Assembly: GCA_032158295.1 (NCBI GenBank)
Contig: CM063262.1
Coordinates: 1,645,394 to 1,709,393, forward strand
Reading direction: 5' to 3'
Length of the DNA: 64,000 nt
DNA from: Pycnopodia helianthoides
Lineage: Eukaryota > Echinodermata > Asteroidea > Forcipulatida > Asteriidae
In this document: positions 24,101-34,333 of the stretch, in pieces
Numbering within the stretch: position 1 is the first letter of the stretch
Layout of the letters: each line of letters begins with the position of its first letter
Position numbers and translations under genes: made by a program
The notes under the pieces: generated by a model
The model's input: the letters and a program-made list of their open reading frames with translations, nothing else
Told to the model about the DNA's origin: nothing
Databases searched by the model: none

Positions 24101-27100
24101 CAAAAGTCGGTCTATTTATAGTTATTTGGGGGAAAGTTTGTGCACCCCAAGGGGTTGTTACATCGTGTAAGGTTGTTTGGATAGGTCTCTGTGAAAGCAT
24201 CGGGCCGGTCAGGTTTACTTTGGGATAGTTCGCACCTTTGATGATAATATTCAGTTGATCGGAGTGCGGCCATTTTGTTTTAAACGCAACGCGTTGAGGT
24301 CATCGCGCCGCCATCTTAGAGGTAAAACGATGACGGAACAATGGAAAGCGTTTTTATACATCACTGAGCGCGCGTGCTGAACGTCTCGAAACCTTCCTAT
24401 ATGCAATGGTGGATTGAGGGACCAACTTTTCCCATTAAGTGTGCCTTTATTTATTTGCTTCGCTTGTTATGTACTGTGTCTTGTTCTTTCCTCAATGTAT
24501 CCCTTATACAGTGACGTCATCACGCCGCCATCTTAGCGGTAAAACAATGTAAAACATTTATATAATAATGTACTCTCAGCGCACCGGAACGTCTCAAGAC
24601 TTTCCTATTCAATGGTGAAATGGGGGATCAATTGTCCTTTTTTCGTTCTTTGTGCCTTTATTTATTTGCTTCGCTGACTGACTGTTTCGTGTAAGGCTCT
24701 GTGATACCCACAATGCAAGGGCGCTCTAGAAATGCTTTTGATTAATATGTAATCATCCTTTAACCCCCAGCCGAGGGCGCCCTATACTCAAATGACTTCA
24801 TGTTGTGCAAAGGGTCTATTAATTAGTGTAACCAAAACCAAGACTGAACCATAGTCTGATCCCCCTTTGGGTGTATGTAGTATGAGTTAAAGGGAAGGTA
24901 TACGATTGGTAATCACTCTAAAAATTAATGGCTATAAAAAAAGACTTGGTTAGAAGTAAAGCAACTTTCGATAATATAAAGCATTTTGAGAAATATTTCA
25001 ATACAAAATACTGTGAACATGGGAAAAGATGTCAGCTTTTATCCCCCAAAATTTGAATCTGAGAAACGTTTCTCAGATTGTGTATTCCTATTAGGGATTA
25101 TTCTTCGTGCATGGACATGTTCGCTGCGGATTTTGGCGATATTTCAAAAACGCGACCACGCCTTCTGAAATGAAACTTTCACATGTTAGTTTTATTGTAT
25201 ATTATATCTACATTTATATAGAATTAAAACAATCAAACGGTCCCAAAACCGAAGGTATACTTTGCCTTTAATATTCATTGTTGCATGTAGGGAGCAAGAC
25301 GACTGAGACTGTGGTAGCAATATCGACATAGTTGCTACTGTGCGGATAGTAAAACTGTTGGTCTATTTTGCTTCTTGAAATAAAAAAACACGATCGTATT
25401 TGAGAACACATTCTTGGAGGTTTAAAAAAAAAAAAACGCAAAGTTTATGATTATCTCCTTCTTCAATATTATTTCGCAACAGTTTGGGTATAGTCACAGC
25501 CATAATAATTGCATCATAACAAAATAACACAAAATGGGAACAGCTACTCGAGCATTTATTTTCAAGTTGTCTTCACTGCTTGTAATAAAATGAATGAGAT
25601 TCTTGTCCCGCCATTATGACTATCTTGAGGTTTATTCTCCGGTGATCAGTATACAAACACCGTCTCAAAAGGTAACACCATTTTCTCAATTTAATCCATA
25701 AAGGTTAAAATACCATCGCCATAATGCACTAAATATCAACAAATTCCTCAGAGGTCGCCGTTTTAACGCAGTAATTTACACATCACAGTGCGATCGCACC
25801 AATGTCTTTTGGCGTAAAAGAGTTTCGAGACGCTACAGTTCGTTCTACAAATACTGTGTAGTTGTACACACAGATATTCTTGTCATTTGATTGGTGGAAC
25901 ACACGTCACGTGTCATCCCTTACTCAGCCATACAACCAGAGGATAATTATTTGAAAATTTACACGGTGTTTGAAATATACCACGGTGTAGGTTTGCTGGT
26001 AACCAACCACTAAGTGATTACAATCGAATTTGTGGGAAAAGACGATAGCAGACACAGAAAGACCAGCTATCAAACTTATACCCACTAAAGACGACTACAT
26101 GAGAATTGATTGAAATTTATTTTTGAAATGGTCGAGGGATTAGAGCAAGTTGACATGGGGACATTTTTTGAGCAGAAGCACCGGCACAAGGGATCAGTAT
26201 TCGAAGATGTATAAACCAACTATACCAACAAGAACATCTCCTCTCAGATAGTCATCAATGACTGCGACAGTCTCCCTAAAGTAAATGCCATGCTGGACCT
26301 GTAGACTCAATTCTAACTGGGAAACGGTTGGCTTTCAAGGAAAAACATGATAATTATAAGCATGTAAGTTGCTTTTTTTCTACTTGGAGGGGAATCTTCA
26401 AGTTGGGATTTAGCACGGACAATTCATTCAAAGTTATTTCGAATGAAATGTATTCTGTGTCAGGGTGTTTACGAATCACTTTTTAAAATCTCAAAATTTC
26501 TTTCAGTTGTCAATAAACTCTATGGTTGTGAGTGTGACCATAATAAACCGAAAGAAACACGTTTTTATTTCCGGCATTCAGTTTTTGTGTACGTGTGTCT
26601 TTCAGTGTGGGAGCTTGTCTATGAAATTTGTTTAAAACTTTTGTTTCAGCTTTATGTCTTTTCACTTCATTTGAAAAAAAAAAAGTTACAAATAATTCCT
26701 TCACAAAAGTGAAAGAGCTCATAACCTATTAGGCAGCTCTGGAGAAACTGTTGGCATGGGTACACAGGTGTGACTCGTTAATTGCGAGAGGCTACGCGCC
26801 TTTGTTAATTAATACCAAGTAACCTAATTATCGTGGAATCAAATTAATTTGTCAAAAAAAACTGACAGACGTCAAATCTATGCATTGTCATTACCTACTG
26901 AACTACGGTAGGTCACAAAACTAGCCAAAATTGCCACTTACGATTGGTACAGCGTGCGCATGATCATTGAGTGAAAACGGTACAAATGAATTAATCCAAT
27001 TGGTTCAAGCTAGTGTCACGTGATTTGCGTATTAAAAAAATTTTTTTCCGAGGGCAGTTTTGATCGGTGGAAATTTAAAAAAACCACGTGATAAAATAAA

Positions 27101-30100
27101 GGGGTGATCATTTCATCATCAGGTGCATCGTGTTCCACCTTATTTTGATTTCCACCGAGCTACGGAAGTAACTGGGCCATTTAGCAGGATTTCCACCGCG
27201 TTGCCCCTTAAGCCGCCACCGGACTACAAAGCCCCCACCGCCCCGCCATCACCTCGCCCGGCACGAGCCACCCTGGGGATGTTATATCACGGAAAGTGAC
27301 CCTAATTGAAGCTAATCACACGAGCAGTGTATTGTTTCAAGATTCTATTGTTCTGCGTGCTCCATGCGCTAATTACATTAATTAATCAATATTTTAAGAC
27401 TCTTGTCAGGGGTTGATGACTTCAAACACCTGTTCTTGTTGACTAATTCAACGGAACTTTGCTTTAACAGACTTGCTAAGCAGTAGGCACAAAGTTAAAA
27501 CTTTTTTTTCTAATTGAAACAGCAGACCAATTCTGAACGGGTGGTACATTTTTTTTTCAGTGAAACGTATCACACGAAGTTAACAGTATGTAATAAAAAT
27601 GAAAACAAAATGTGTTGTCTAAATGAAACTGCAGAGCAAGTCTCTGTGCCCAATTTCATAGAGCCCCTAGAGCAGAAATTTGTTGCTTAACAACTGCCTG
27701 CTTATCAACAATAAGCAATAATTCAGTCACAGCCGGTACATCTGACTTGGTACTTTGGTTCCTTTACACTGGTAAGCAAAGTTGTCTTGTGCTTAGCTAG
27801 TTTCTGTGCTTAAGTAGCTCTATGAAATTGGGCCGTGGTGATACTTTTTTTTCCGTGTCACATATCACAAGAAGTTAATGCCCAAAAACCGAAAGCAATG
27901 ACGGCCTGACTTGGGTTTGATTACGGACTGAGCTTGGTTGTAGTTGCCGTTTCGGTCTTTTTTTGACAATAATGCACCCATTTTTATATATTTTATATTA
28001 CGAAAATTTCCCCTTTAAATACATCCACCTTTTTTTACAACAGTTTTTGTTTCATTTTTTCGTTTAGGGATTGTTTTTTACTGTGAGACTATACAAATCG
28101 AACAAAGGTTTCGAAAGTTTATCTTGAATCAGTTGAGTAATTTTGTGGATTTTTCTTTTATGCTAGTTTATGAAAATTTTATTTTTTACAAATTTTAATA
28201 TAAAGCAGTAGTTTTGTTTCTTTGAAACAAAGGTAGGGATGATTTTTGACAAAATGCAGCAGAAAGTGAAAACATGACGGGTTCACCTAGCTGTAAGTTG
28301 AATGAGTTGGATTTCTACTATCGCTTCACCCACCGTCCCTCACCAAAACAATTAAAAACCAAATAAATATTTGTTAAAAAAGTATATACATAAATAAATA
28401 AACAAACAAACAAATAAATAAATGAATAAATTAAAAAAATAGATAAGCAAATACAAAATAATGATAATATACAAATAAAAATAATGGCACCTGGCTTTCG
28501 CAGGTGTATTTAGAAGAAGAAATATGTAGACTATTTATTTTATATAATGAGGTACCGCATTTAAAAATGTTTTTTTTTTTTGATTTTTGGAATGTTGCTG
28601 ACAATTGTAAAAAAGATTTTTTACCCATTTTAACAATAATGTGTGTGCACGTCTGTGGTACAAAGGGTGTGAAATTTGCCACTGTTTATTAATTAGAAGT
28701 TAATCACGCGTCACAAAAAAATATTGTTTTATACCTGAGTTTGCCGAGATTTTTTCAACGGCAACCGTTTGGAGTGATTTTTAACTTTCTGTTCAGATTT
28801 GTAATGACATTTTTTATGAATTTTTCGAACATGTTTTATCTCGGGAAAAATTGCAATGTGTTTGACTGTTGTAAAGTCTGTCCAACGCGCCAAATGTCTG
28901 CTTATAATTTAAACATTACATTATCATCAAATGAAATGTTTAATTAATTTAATTTTACTTGGCTTAATTTTCGGCAAAATTGTGCTGGACAAAATCATCA
29001 CTTTGCGTTTGGGATGGAGTAGAATCAGATCAAAGACGGCAGCTACTTTGTGCATTACATCATGTTTTCCCAAAATGTTACCGTACGTAAAACACAACGA
29101 GAAACCGGTGGTCAGTTAGCTGTTTTAGTAAGTTAAAATGCACACAATGTTCTGCTTGACTTCTTACGATTAATATTGAATTGGTACGTTTTTAAAGGAA
29201 CATTACAGAATTGGTTATTGCTAACAAAACAGTTGCTGGCAGTGTAAGCACTTTATGTAATCCACCATATACATAAACTGACAAACCTGTAGAAGTTTGA
29301 GATTGATCGGCCATCTGGGTCACGAGAAAATAGTGAAAAACCGATTACACATTTGCATGAAATCATATAGATTCAACAATGAATAAAACGCTCACTGAGC
29401 GATAAACTCCAATCAGAAAGTTAGTTTATTCATTTCTCATCAAATATGGCATTTCAGACAGAAATATTTCAAGGGATGTTTTCTACTATCATCATCATTA
29501 GACCGTGTAAGTTTTATGTAAGTCTGTGATCAAAAGTATATTTTACAATGACCAATTCTGTAATGTTCCTTTAAAATGCACACAATGTTCTGATTGACTT
29601 TGTTCAAACCTACGATTAATATTGAATTGGTACGTTTTTAAAGCTTCGTGGCGGAACAAAATGTATCGTGATCACAAATTAAAGAACTTTTCTTTTTTAA
29701 ACTAAGACTAAAAGAGTTCATTGTGGCCAATGTCAAACGGGGCAAATTAAAGGCGACTGCAGTTCTAGGTAATTTCAACATGCTCAAAAACAGAAAAATA
29801 ACTCCTAGTTTTCAGATAATTCATTTCTTAGGGGTAGTCAAAAACTTTTAAAATAATCTCTAGCGCAACTGGGGTGTTCTTTTGGCATGCAGTGCCTCAG
29901 AATTCCAGGCGACATCATTATTGATTCGTATTACAATGCCCTAAGTTATGCATATTGCGGATTAAACTTCATTTGTGCACTTACTGTATTCCTAAGACTT
30001 AAGGACAATAATAAAGGAAACAAATAAAGTGGATGAATTACCATTTAGCCGAAAGAATGTTCTTGCTGCCGACGTTTGGAGCAACCTTGACGAAAAGATA

Positions 30101-30432
30101 CACTTTGCCTCCTCCACGCTGCCGTGATTCGACGCGATCGCCCCGCGACCACATCGACTGTCCTCGCGGCTCTCCTCGTTCTCCCCGGAGGGCGATGAGG
30201 GATGCAAAATGTCCTCGATTGAGAACCCAGTCTTTTTGGTTGCTACCACGGGGGGAAAGATGAGAGTGGATGTCGGCGGCCGGAGCACGGCCGCGGACGA
30301 AAGGCTGACGGGGAGTGAGGCCGAATAGGCGGCGGGGTAGAGCAGCGGATTCACCCGTGCCGTGTCCATGAGTGCGATGCCGAACGGTCCGGCTCGGCTG
30401 GCCAAGTCGTACATGTTCGCTACAGCGTTCAT
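17905..30432 (-). CDS. Barx: BarH-like homeobox transcription factor of the Barx class (complete, 3 coding exons)
   Basis: Joined minus-strand CDS 30432-30042, 19259-18889, 18111-17905 gives 322 residues. A sequence-specific nuclear regulator; BARX proteins act in mesenchyme, muscle and gut patterning in vertebrates. Seen: an eh1-like repression motif FSIEDIL at residues 70-76; a homeodomain at about 196-255 containing [39 protein letters not shown] and [11 protein letters not shown], with R5 (200), Q50 (245) and N51 (246) intact; and immediately after it the Barx-type basic tail VLQGG...TKPKGRPKK, which separates Barx from other BarH-like classes. A Ser/Pro-rich C terminus follows. Junction phases agree (1, then 0). 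The start Met at 30432 has an in-frame stop upstream with no other Met between. The first intron is 10.8 kb. Longer than human BARX1 and BARX2, mostly in the N-terminal half. Confidence 0.94.
18112..18888 (-). other. Barx intron 2
   Basis: 777 bp, GT...AG on the minus strand. No repeat family member recognised. Confidence 0.85.
18889..19259 (-). CDS. Barx: Barx coding exon 2 with the homeobox (residues 131-254)
   Basis: Acceptor ACCTACACAG|AT, donor AAACAG|GTGCGG. Almost the whole homeodomain is in this exon; the intron falls at homeodomain position 59/60. GC-rich compared with its surroundings. Confidence 0.95.
22790..23138. mobile_element. Family B MITE (B4), left of a tandem pair
   Basis: Starts TTAAATGCAGTGGGTACTTC and ends ACCAAAAGTATACCTTGCCT. 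It abuts the next copy at GTAAAGG with no spacer. Confidence 0.75.
23135..23524. mobile_element. Family B MITE (B5), right of a tandem pair
   Basis: Starts GTAAAGGCTCTGGACACTAT and ends AAAGGTGTCCACTGTCTTTA then A. Same orientation as B4 and opposite to B2. Confidence 0.82.
24290..24440. repeat. Partial element K (K3)
   Basis: GCGCCGCCATCTTAGAGGTA, ACGATG and a downstream CAATGG match the interior of K2, but the right end is missing. Confidence 0.5.
24498..24827. mobile_element. MITE K2, longer relative of K1
   Basis: Left CCCTTATACAGTGACGTCAT and right CAAATGACTTCATGTTGTGC then AAAGGGTCT mirror K1's ends. A CRE TGACGTCA (24512-24519) lies 4 bases from GCCGCCATCTT (24524-24534), the inverse of a YY1 consensus. 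Confidence 0.72.
24887..25271. mobile_element. Family B MITE, diverged (B6)
   Basis: TTAAAGGGAAGGTATACGAT at left, ACCGAAGGTATAC and TTGCCTTTAA at right; inside decayed. Confidence 0.7.
26760..27400. promoter_or_regulatory. Candidate cis-regulatory stretch in Barx intron 1
   Basis: Dense homeodomain-type cores: CGTTAATTGCG, TTGTTAATTAATACC, CCTAATTATCG, CAAATTAATTTG, then CGCTAATTACATTAATTAAT, with a GC-rich segment (27190-27285) between. Free of the repeats that fill the rest of the intron. A candidate enhancer only. Confidence 0.3.
27646..27834. mobile_element. Family D MITE (D4)
   Basis: TGCCCAATTTCATAGAGCCC at left, TAGCTCTATGAAATTGGGCC at right. Confidence 0.85.
29192..29574. mobile_element. 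Family A MITE, inverted (A4), between duplicated flanks
   Basis: Ends TTAAAGGAACATTACAGAAT and TTCTGTAATGTTCCTTTAA. The ~60-70 bp on each side (29132-29195 and 29571-29643) are near-identical copies, both starting TTAAAATGCACACAATGTTC and both ending at a TTAAAG. Confidence 0.88.
30042..30432 (-). CDS. Barx: Barx coding exon 1 with eh1-like motif (residues 1-130)
   Basis: Starts ATGAACGCTG. Donor AATG|GTAATT leaves phase 1, which joins exon 2 to give N-D-P at the junction. Encodes FSIEDIL, the Groucho-binding type motif placed as in vertebrate BARX. Other frames over this GC-rich exon are also open by chance. Confidence 0.88.
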
Positions 30433-30491
30433 AGCACTGTCTAGGTTTTTTCTTCAACACAAATTGTTCGACAAATGCCGTCTTAACAGCG

Positions 30492-30497
30492 TTTATA
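30492..30497 (-). promoter_or_regulatory. Candidate Barx TATA box
   Basis: On the minus strand GATATAAACG lies about 60 bp before the start codon, which would put transcription start about 30 bp before the ATG. No experimental support. Confidence 0.3.
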
Positions 30498-30999
30498 TCT
30501 TCACAGATAGCACCTCTCCCGATTCCAATAAGTTACCATTTGGAGAATATCGGCCGATGAAAAGCGACACCTCCCCCTGGAAACACGATCGAGGTAAGTT
30601 ACGAGTTGTTCACCGGATTGTCCCAGTTTTAAAACAAAACTTAGTGTGGCTTGATCACTTATACAGAAGCACTTGACTTTTAGGTGTTCACTTTTCAAAT
30701 GAACTCCAACGAAGGACCACAAAACTGACTAGATGTTTCAGGTCTGTGCTGTACTTGAATGCAGTGATGTGCAGCCGAAATGCTTATTTGACACACTGTA
30801 CCACCCCAACCGTGGTAAACTCCACAGCGTGAACACCTCGTGGCTGGCTACCAGTTAACACCCGGATACATCACTCATTCTGAGCACTGTTCTGAGACAC
30901 CAACGAGCATGTCTTAGACTCGCTTCTCAGACCCCGTAGTTGACTTTGAGGATCACCCACGCACCAGTTAACCGCTAATGAGAGCACAGCCAGCCTCGG

Positions 31000-31365
31000 G
31001 TTCTCCGCTAAGCACGTATGATGTGGACGTTTTTGTGGGTAAGCCCAGTCAGTGAACTCGAGCTCAAGCTATTTGCTAAGCACGTAGGTATGGTCCGTGA
31101 CTATACCTTGTCATTGACATCATCAGCCTGGAGCATGGCCTGCCTCACTGACACGTCTGTGTGTAAACCCAGTCACTGAACCTGGCCCCGTTAATTTGCT
31201 AAGCGCGTATGTGCACGAGGGGGGACTTTATCAGCGAAGTTGCACACAGTAAGCTCAAGGGACAAGTTGGTAATCAGTGATCCCGTTTTCTGCTAAGCCA
31301 GTAATAGTACACAATGTGTTGGAATACAGTCATGAACTGACCCCCCGTTTATGCTAAGCAGAACT
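31000..31365 (-). repeat. Degenerate repeats with five GCTAAGC words upstream of Barx
   Basis: GCTAAGC recurs near 31007, 31075, 31198, 31292 and 31353, several times within TTTGCTAAGCxCGTA, and alternates with AGCCCAGTCAGTGAAC / AACCCAGTCACTGAAC. Irregular 60-120 bp spacing. Confidence 0.5.
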
Positions 31366-32589
31366 ATATTCCGAGCTATGAACGCTGTGAGAAGCCAGTC
31401 AGAAAAAAAATCTTACTTGGGCCACGCATCTTTCCCAATTTGTAATTCAATATTCTATCATTGGTCAACGTTTCAAATGCGCCCGATTCGTAATCGGCTA
31501 CTTAACTTGTCAGCACTCTGAATACAGTTTGAGGCCAACAGGGTGTCATATTTTGCGGTTAACGGTTGATGGCGTTTTCACCATGAACCATTTTGGTGTC
31601 GCGTAATGAACTGATACAATAATAGTTACCAATAACTTGAATAAAAAATGTTCAGTTATTAAGATGTGTTACCTATGCGTTCAAAATACAACCATTAAAT
31701 TTCATTGTGACTACACGTGGAGCTCGTGGTATATTTAGTTCCTGCTTTTTACATATTGAGCGATTTTCTGCTTCTTATCTACGATGCGGCCATTTTGGCA
31801 GCATTGTGCTCAGGGCGAGACTGAAAGGGGTGAATTAGTCTGGTGCCGTTTGTGTTTTAGCATCAGCCTGATAGAACCAGCATTGTGCACAGGGAATCGA
31901 ACGACGAATGTAACCACATCATGCGAAATTCAAGCCCAGTAAACAATTTTTATTTTATTTTAGCAACTTACAGCTGTAATAGCTGACTGCGCATGCGTCT
32001 GCCCTCCCGCCAGTTACCGAAATCAAACAATCAGCTTCATCCAGTCATCAGCCAAAATGACTTATTTCATACGCGGCTATGGCTACCCAACCATAAGCCT
32101 TACACTTCACCAATGTCACTCGATAGAACAAGCCAGAAGCAATTCTACCTCCATGCATATGCCATGGCTCCCAATAGACGTTGCAAGTCTCGTGCGTATT
32201 ATTTCTGGACAATATTGGTCCCACGTACATTGCTTTACCGCGTGAATAAAACAAACTCGCGCACTTTAACGGGTCCCAATGTTATGTACGCACGAGACTT
32301 GCACAGTCTATTCCAACACAATTTGAAATACTTCTTTAAAAGAACACAACGAGTGACCAGTGTTTTTACAGGTGGGATACGTCAAGCGGTGGCGGGCCGG
32401 GTATAAGCGTACGAAGCGGCCCCGTATAAAGACCATACTCGGTAGGGTAGGCCCGTATCATTGCCCGGTAGGCACCGCGGGGGTGGTACCCGGCTTGGAA
32501 ACAGTTATCATGAAGAGACCCGAGTTACGAGGCGAAGGAAACTCCTCTCTTCTGGTTTAAAGGGAGACTGTGAGGTGGAGGAAATGACC

Positions 32590-32760
32590 TCATACCCCGC
32601 ACAAACCCAAACCCCGCTCAAACCAAAACCCGTACAAACTCAAACCCAGCACAAATCAAACCAGCACAAACTCAAACCCAGCACAAACTGTAACCCGTAC
32701 AAACTCAAACCCAGCACAAACTCAAACCCACACAAACCCAACCCCACACAATGCACGGCA
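32590..32760. repeat. Short-period minisatellite (CAAACCCAGCACAAACT)
   Basis: About 17-bp units, CTCAAACCCAGCACAAA and CCGTACAAA variants, roughly 9 copies. Confidence 0.7.
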
Positions 32761-33260
32761 CCATACTCGCATCGAGGTACAGCCGGCAGTGTCAGAATAA
32801 AAGTTAAAACTCTTTAAAAGCTAATTTAAAGCTTTAACGGGATTGTAGAGATGACAAAATAATCGCAGACAGTGGTCATGTTTTGTGCGATCATAACTGT
32901 CTCCTTCTCTGTCATTGTAATAAATTGACAGTTTCAATTTCATATCAAACTTTCTTATGACCATTGTGCATAAATTATATACAATTGCCCTAAGAGAAAA
33001 CTGCCGCGTGTGAGCACGAAATCTCTGCCATTGATACCAAGTTCTTATCTTGAATATCAAAAAGCACAATCCTGAACGTGCACCAAAAAAAAACTTACAC
33101 TATAAAAAGATTAATTTCATACGGACAGAATTTTCGGGGTGTAATTTGGTACTGGCTTTGTATCAAATCTATAACAAGTGAGATCACAGATAAAATATTC
33201 TTAATATATTAATACCAGGGATGCTGTCAATCCTATTTCTAATGACATTGAAACTTGTGT

Positions 33261-33463
33261 TTAAAGGCAGTGGATACTTTTGGTAAATACTCGAGAAATA
33301 CTTTACCATAAAAACTTGCGTGGTAAAGAACACCTTATAGAGCAACTTTGATGACCAATATTGAGCCCAAATTTTCACAGGTTTGTTTATGCATAATGTT
33401 GTGATACACCAAGTGAGGATACTGGTCTTTGACAATTTACCAAAAGCATACCCTGCTTTTTAA
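33261..33463. mobile_element. Family B MITE, internally deleted (B7)
   Basis: TTAAAGGCAGTGGATACTTT at left and GACAATTTACCAAAAGCATA, then CCCTGC...TTAA, at right, only ~200 bp. Confidence 0.75.
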
Positions 33464-33506
33464 ATGAGGTAAACGCAGAATGAGGCAGTTGAACAAAAGT
33501 CTCTCT

Positions 33507-33675
33507 TAGGCCCTTTTCGAATTCACGGCTTCGGCTTCAAAATCTGCTCAGGCTATGGCTAGGCTCCCTCAATTATTTTAACTTACGCATGCTTTGCGGT
33601 CAGGGTTTCAGACAAGAAAACTGGGCCTGAAGCCCCCAACCCAGAGCCGAAGCGGTGGATTCGAAAATGGCCTAT
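33507..33675. mobile_element. Inverted-repeat element with GGCCCTTTTCGAATTC ends
   Basis: GGCCCTTTTCGAATTCACGG with CTTCGGCTTC is mirrored by GAGCCGAAGCGGTGGATTCG with AAAATGGCC. Related TGGCTATGGCT words recur at 34730-34800. Confidence 0.65.
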
Positions 33676-33686
33676 AAACGTCCAGG

Positions 33687-33825
33687 TCAGAATAGTTGAT
33701 CCGGATCCGGATGGCGTAGGCCCTGACCCCTTTCTGGGTCAAAATGACCCAGAAATGTGTCAAACTGACACATAAATTCTAGTAAAAATCTAGGTCACTT
33801 CTTACCTGGGAGTTTTTAGAGTGAA
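33687..33825. repeat. Fragment of element L
   Basis: GGTCAGAATAGTTGATCCGG at left and CCTGGGAGTTTTTAGAGTG at right match the ends of the 15613-15925 element. Confidence 0.5.
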
Positions 33826-33948
33826 GCTATGGCCTGTATACATTTGATGAAACTTTTCAAATCTGTTCAAATACTCTCAACCAAAAGAACGGTGACATTG
33901 TTGTTCGCGTTTTTCTTCTTCTTCAGAACCCTTAGTCGAACTTTCACT

Positions 33949-34333
33949 TTAAAGGAACATTACAGAATTGGTTTTTGCTAACAAAACAGTTGCTGACAGT
34001 GTAAGCACTTAATGTAATCCACCATATACATAAACTGACAAACCTGTAGAGGTTTGAGATCGATCGGCCGTCTGGGTCACGAGAAAATAGTGAAAAACCG
34101 ATTACACATTTTGCATGAAACAATATTCAAAAAATAACCTCACTGAGCGATAAACTCCAATCGGAGAATTAGTTTATTCATATCTCATCAAATATATTTC
34201 AGACAGAAATATTTCAAGGGATGTTTTCTACTATCATCATCATTAGACCGTGTACGTTTTTTGTAAATCTGTGATCAAAAAGTATATTTTACAAGTTTTT
34301 TTCTTACCAATTCTGTAATGTTAATTCCTTTAA
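33949..34333. mobile_element. Family A MITE, inverted (A5)
   Basis: TTAAAGGAACATTACAGAAT at left; right end CAATTCTGTAATGTTAATTC then CTTTAA has a 4-base TTAA-like insertion. Confidence 0.86.

Larger units (their letters stand above)
19260..30041 (-). other. Barx intron 1 (10.8 kb)
   Basis: Contains an AT-rich stretch (19490-19680) ending in a G run (19682-19692), a GC- and CpG-rich patch (about 20270-20470), tandem family B elements (22790-23524), K elements (24290-24827), another family B copy (24887-25271), a TAAT-rich stretch (26760-27400), a D element (27646-27834), TAAA-rich simple sequence (28370-28450) and a family A copy (29192-29574). Confidence 0.8.
30433..33260. other. Intergenic upstream of Barx
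   Basis: Besides the TATA candidate, the GCTAAGC repeats and the 17-bp minisatellite, no gene is supported. The 32380-32500 stretch is GC-richer with repeated CCCGTAT words. Confidence 0.5.

Noticed and set aside
30038..30460. Alternative Barx exon 1 frame starting MLKKKPRQC
   Set aside because: It lacks the FSIEDIL motif and does not fit the exon 2 phase with the AATG|GTAATT donor; it is a shadow in a GC-rich exon.
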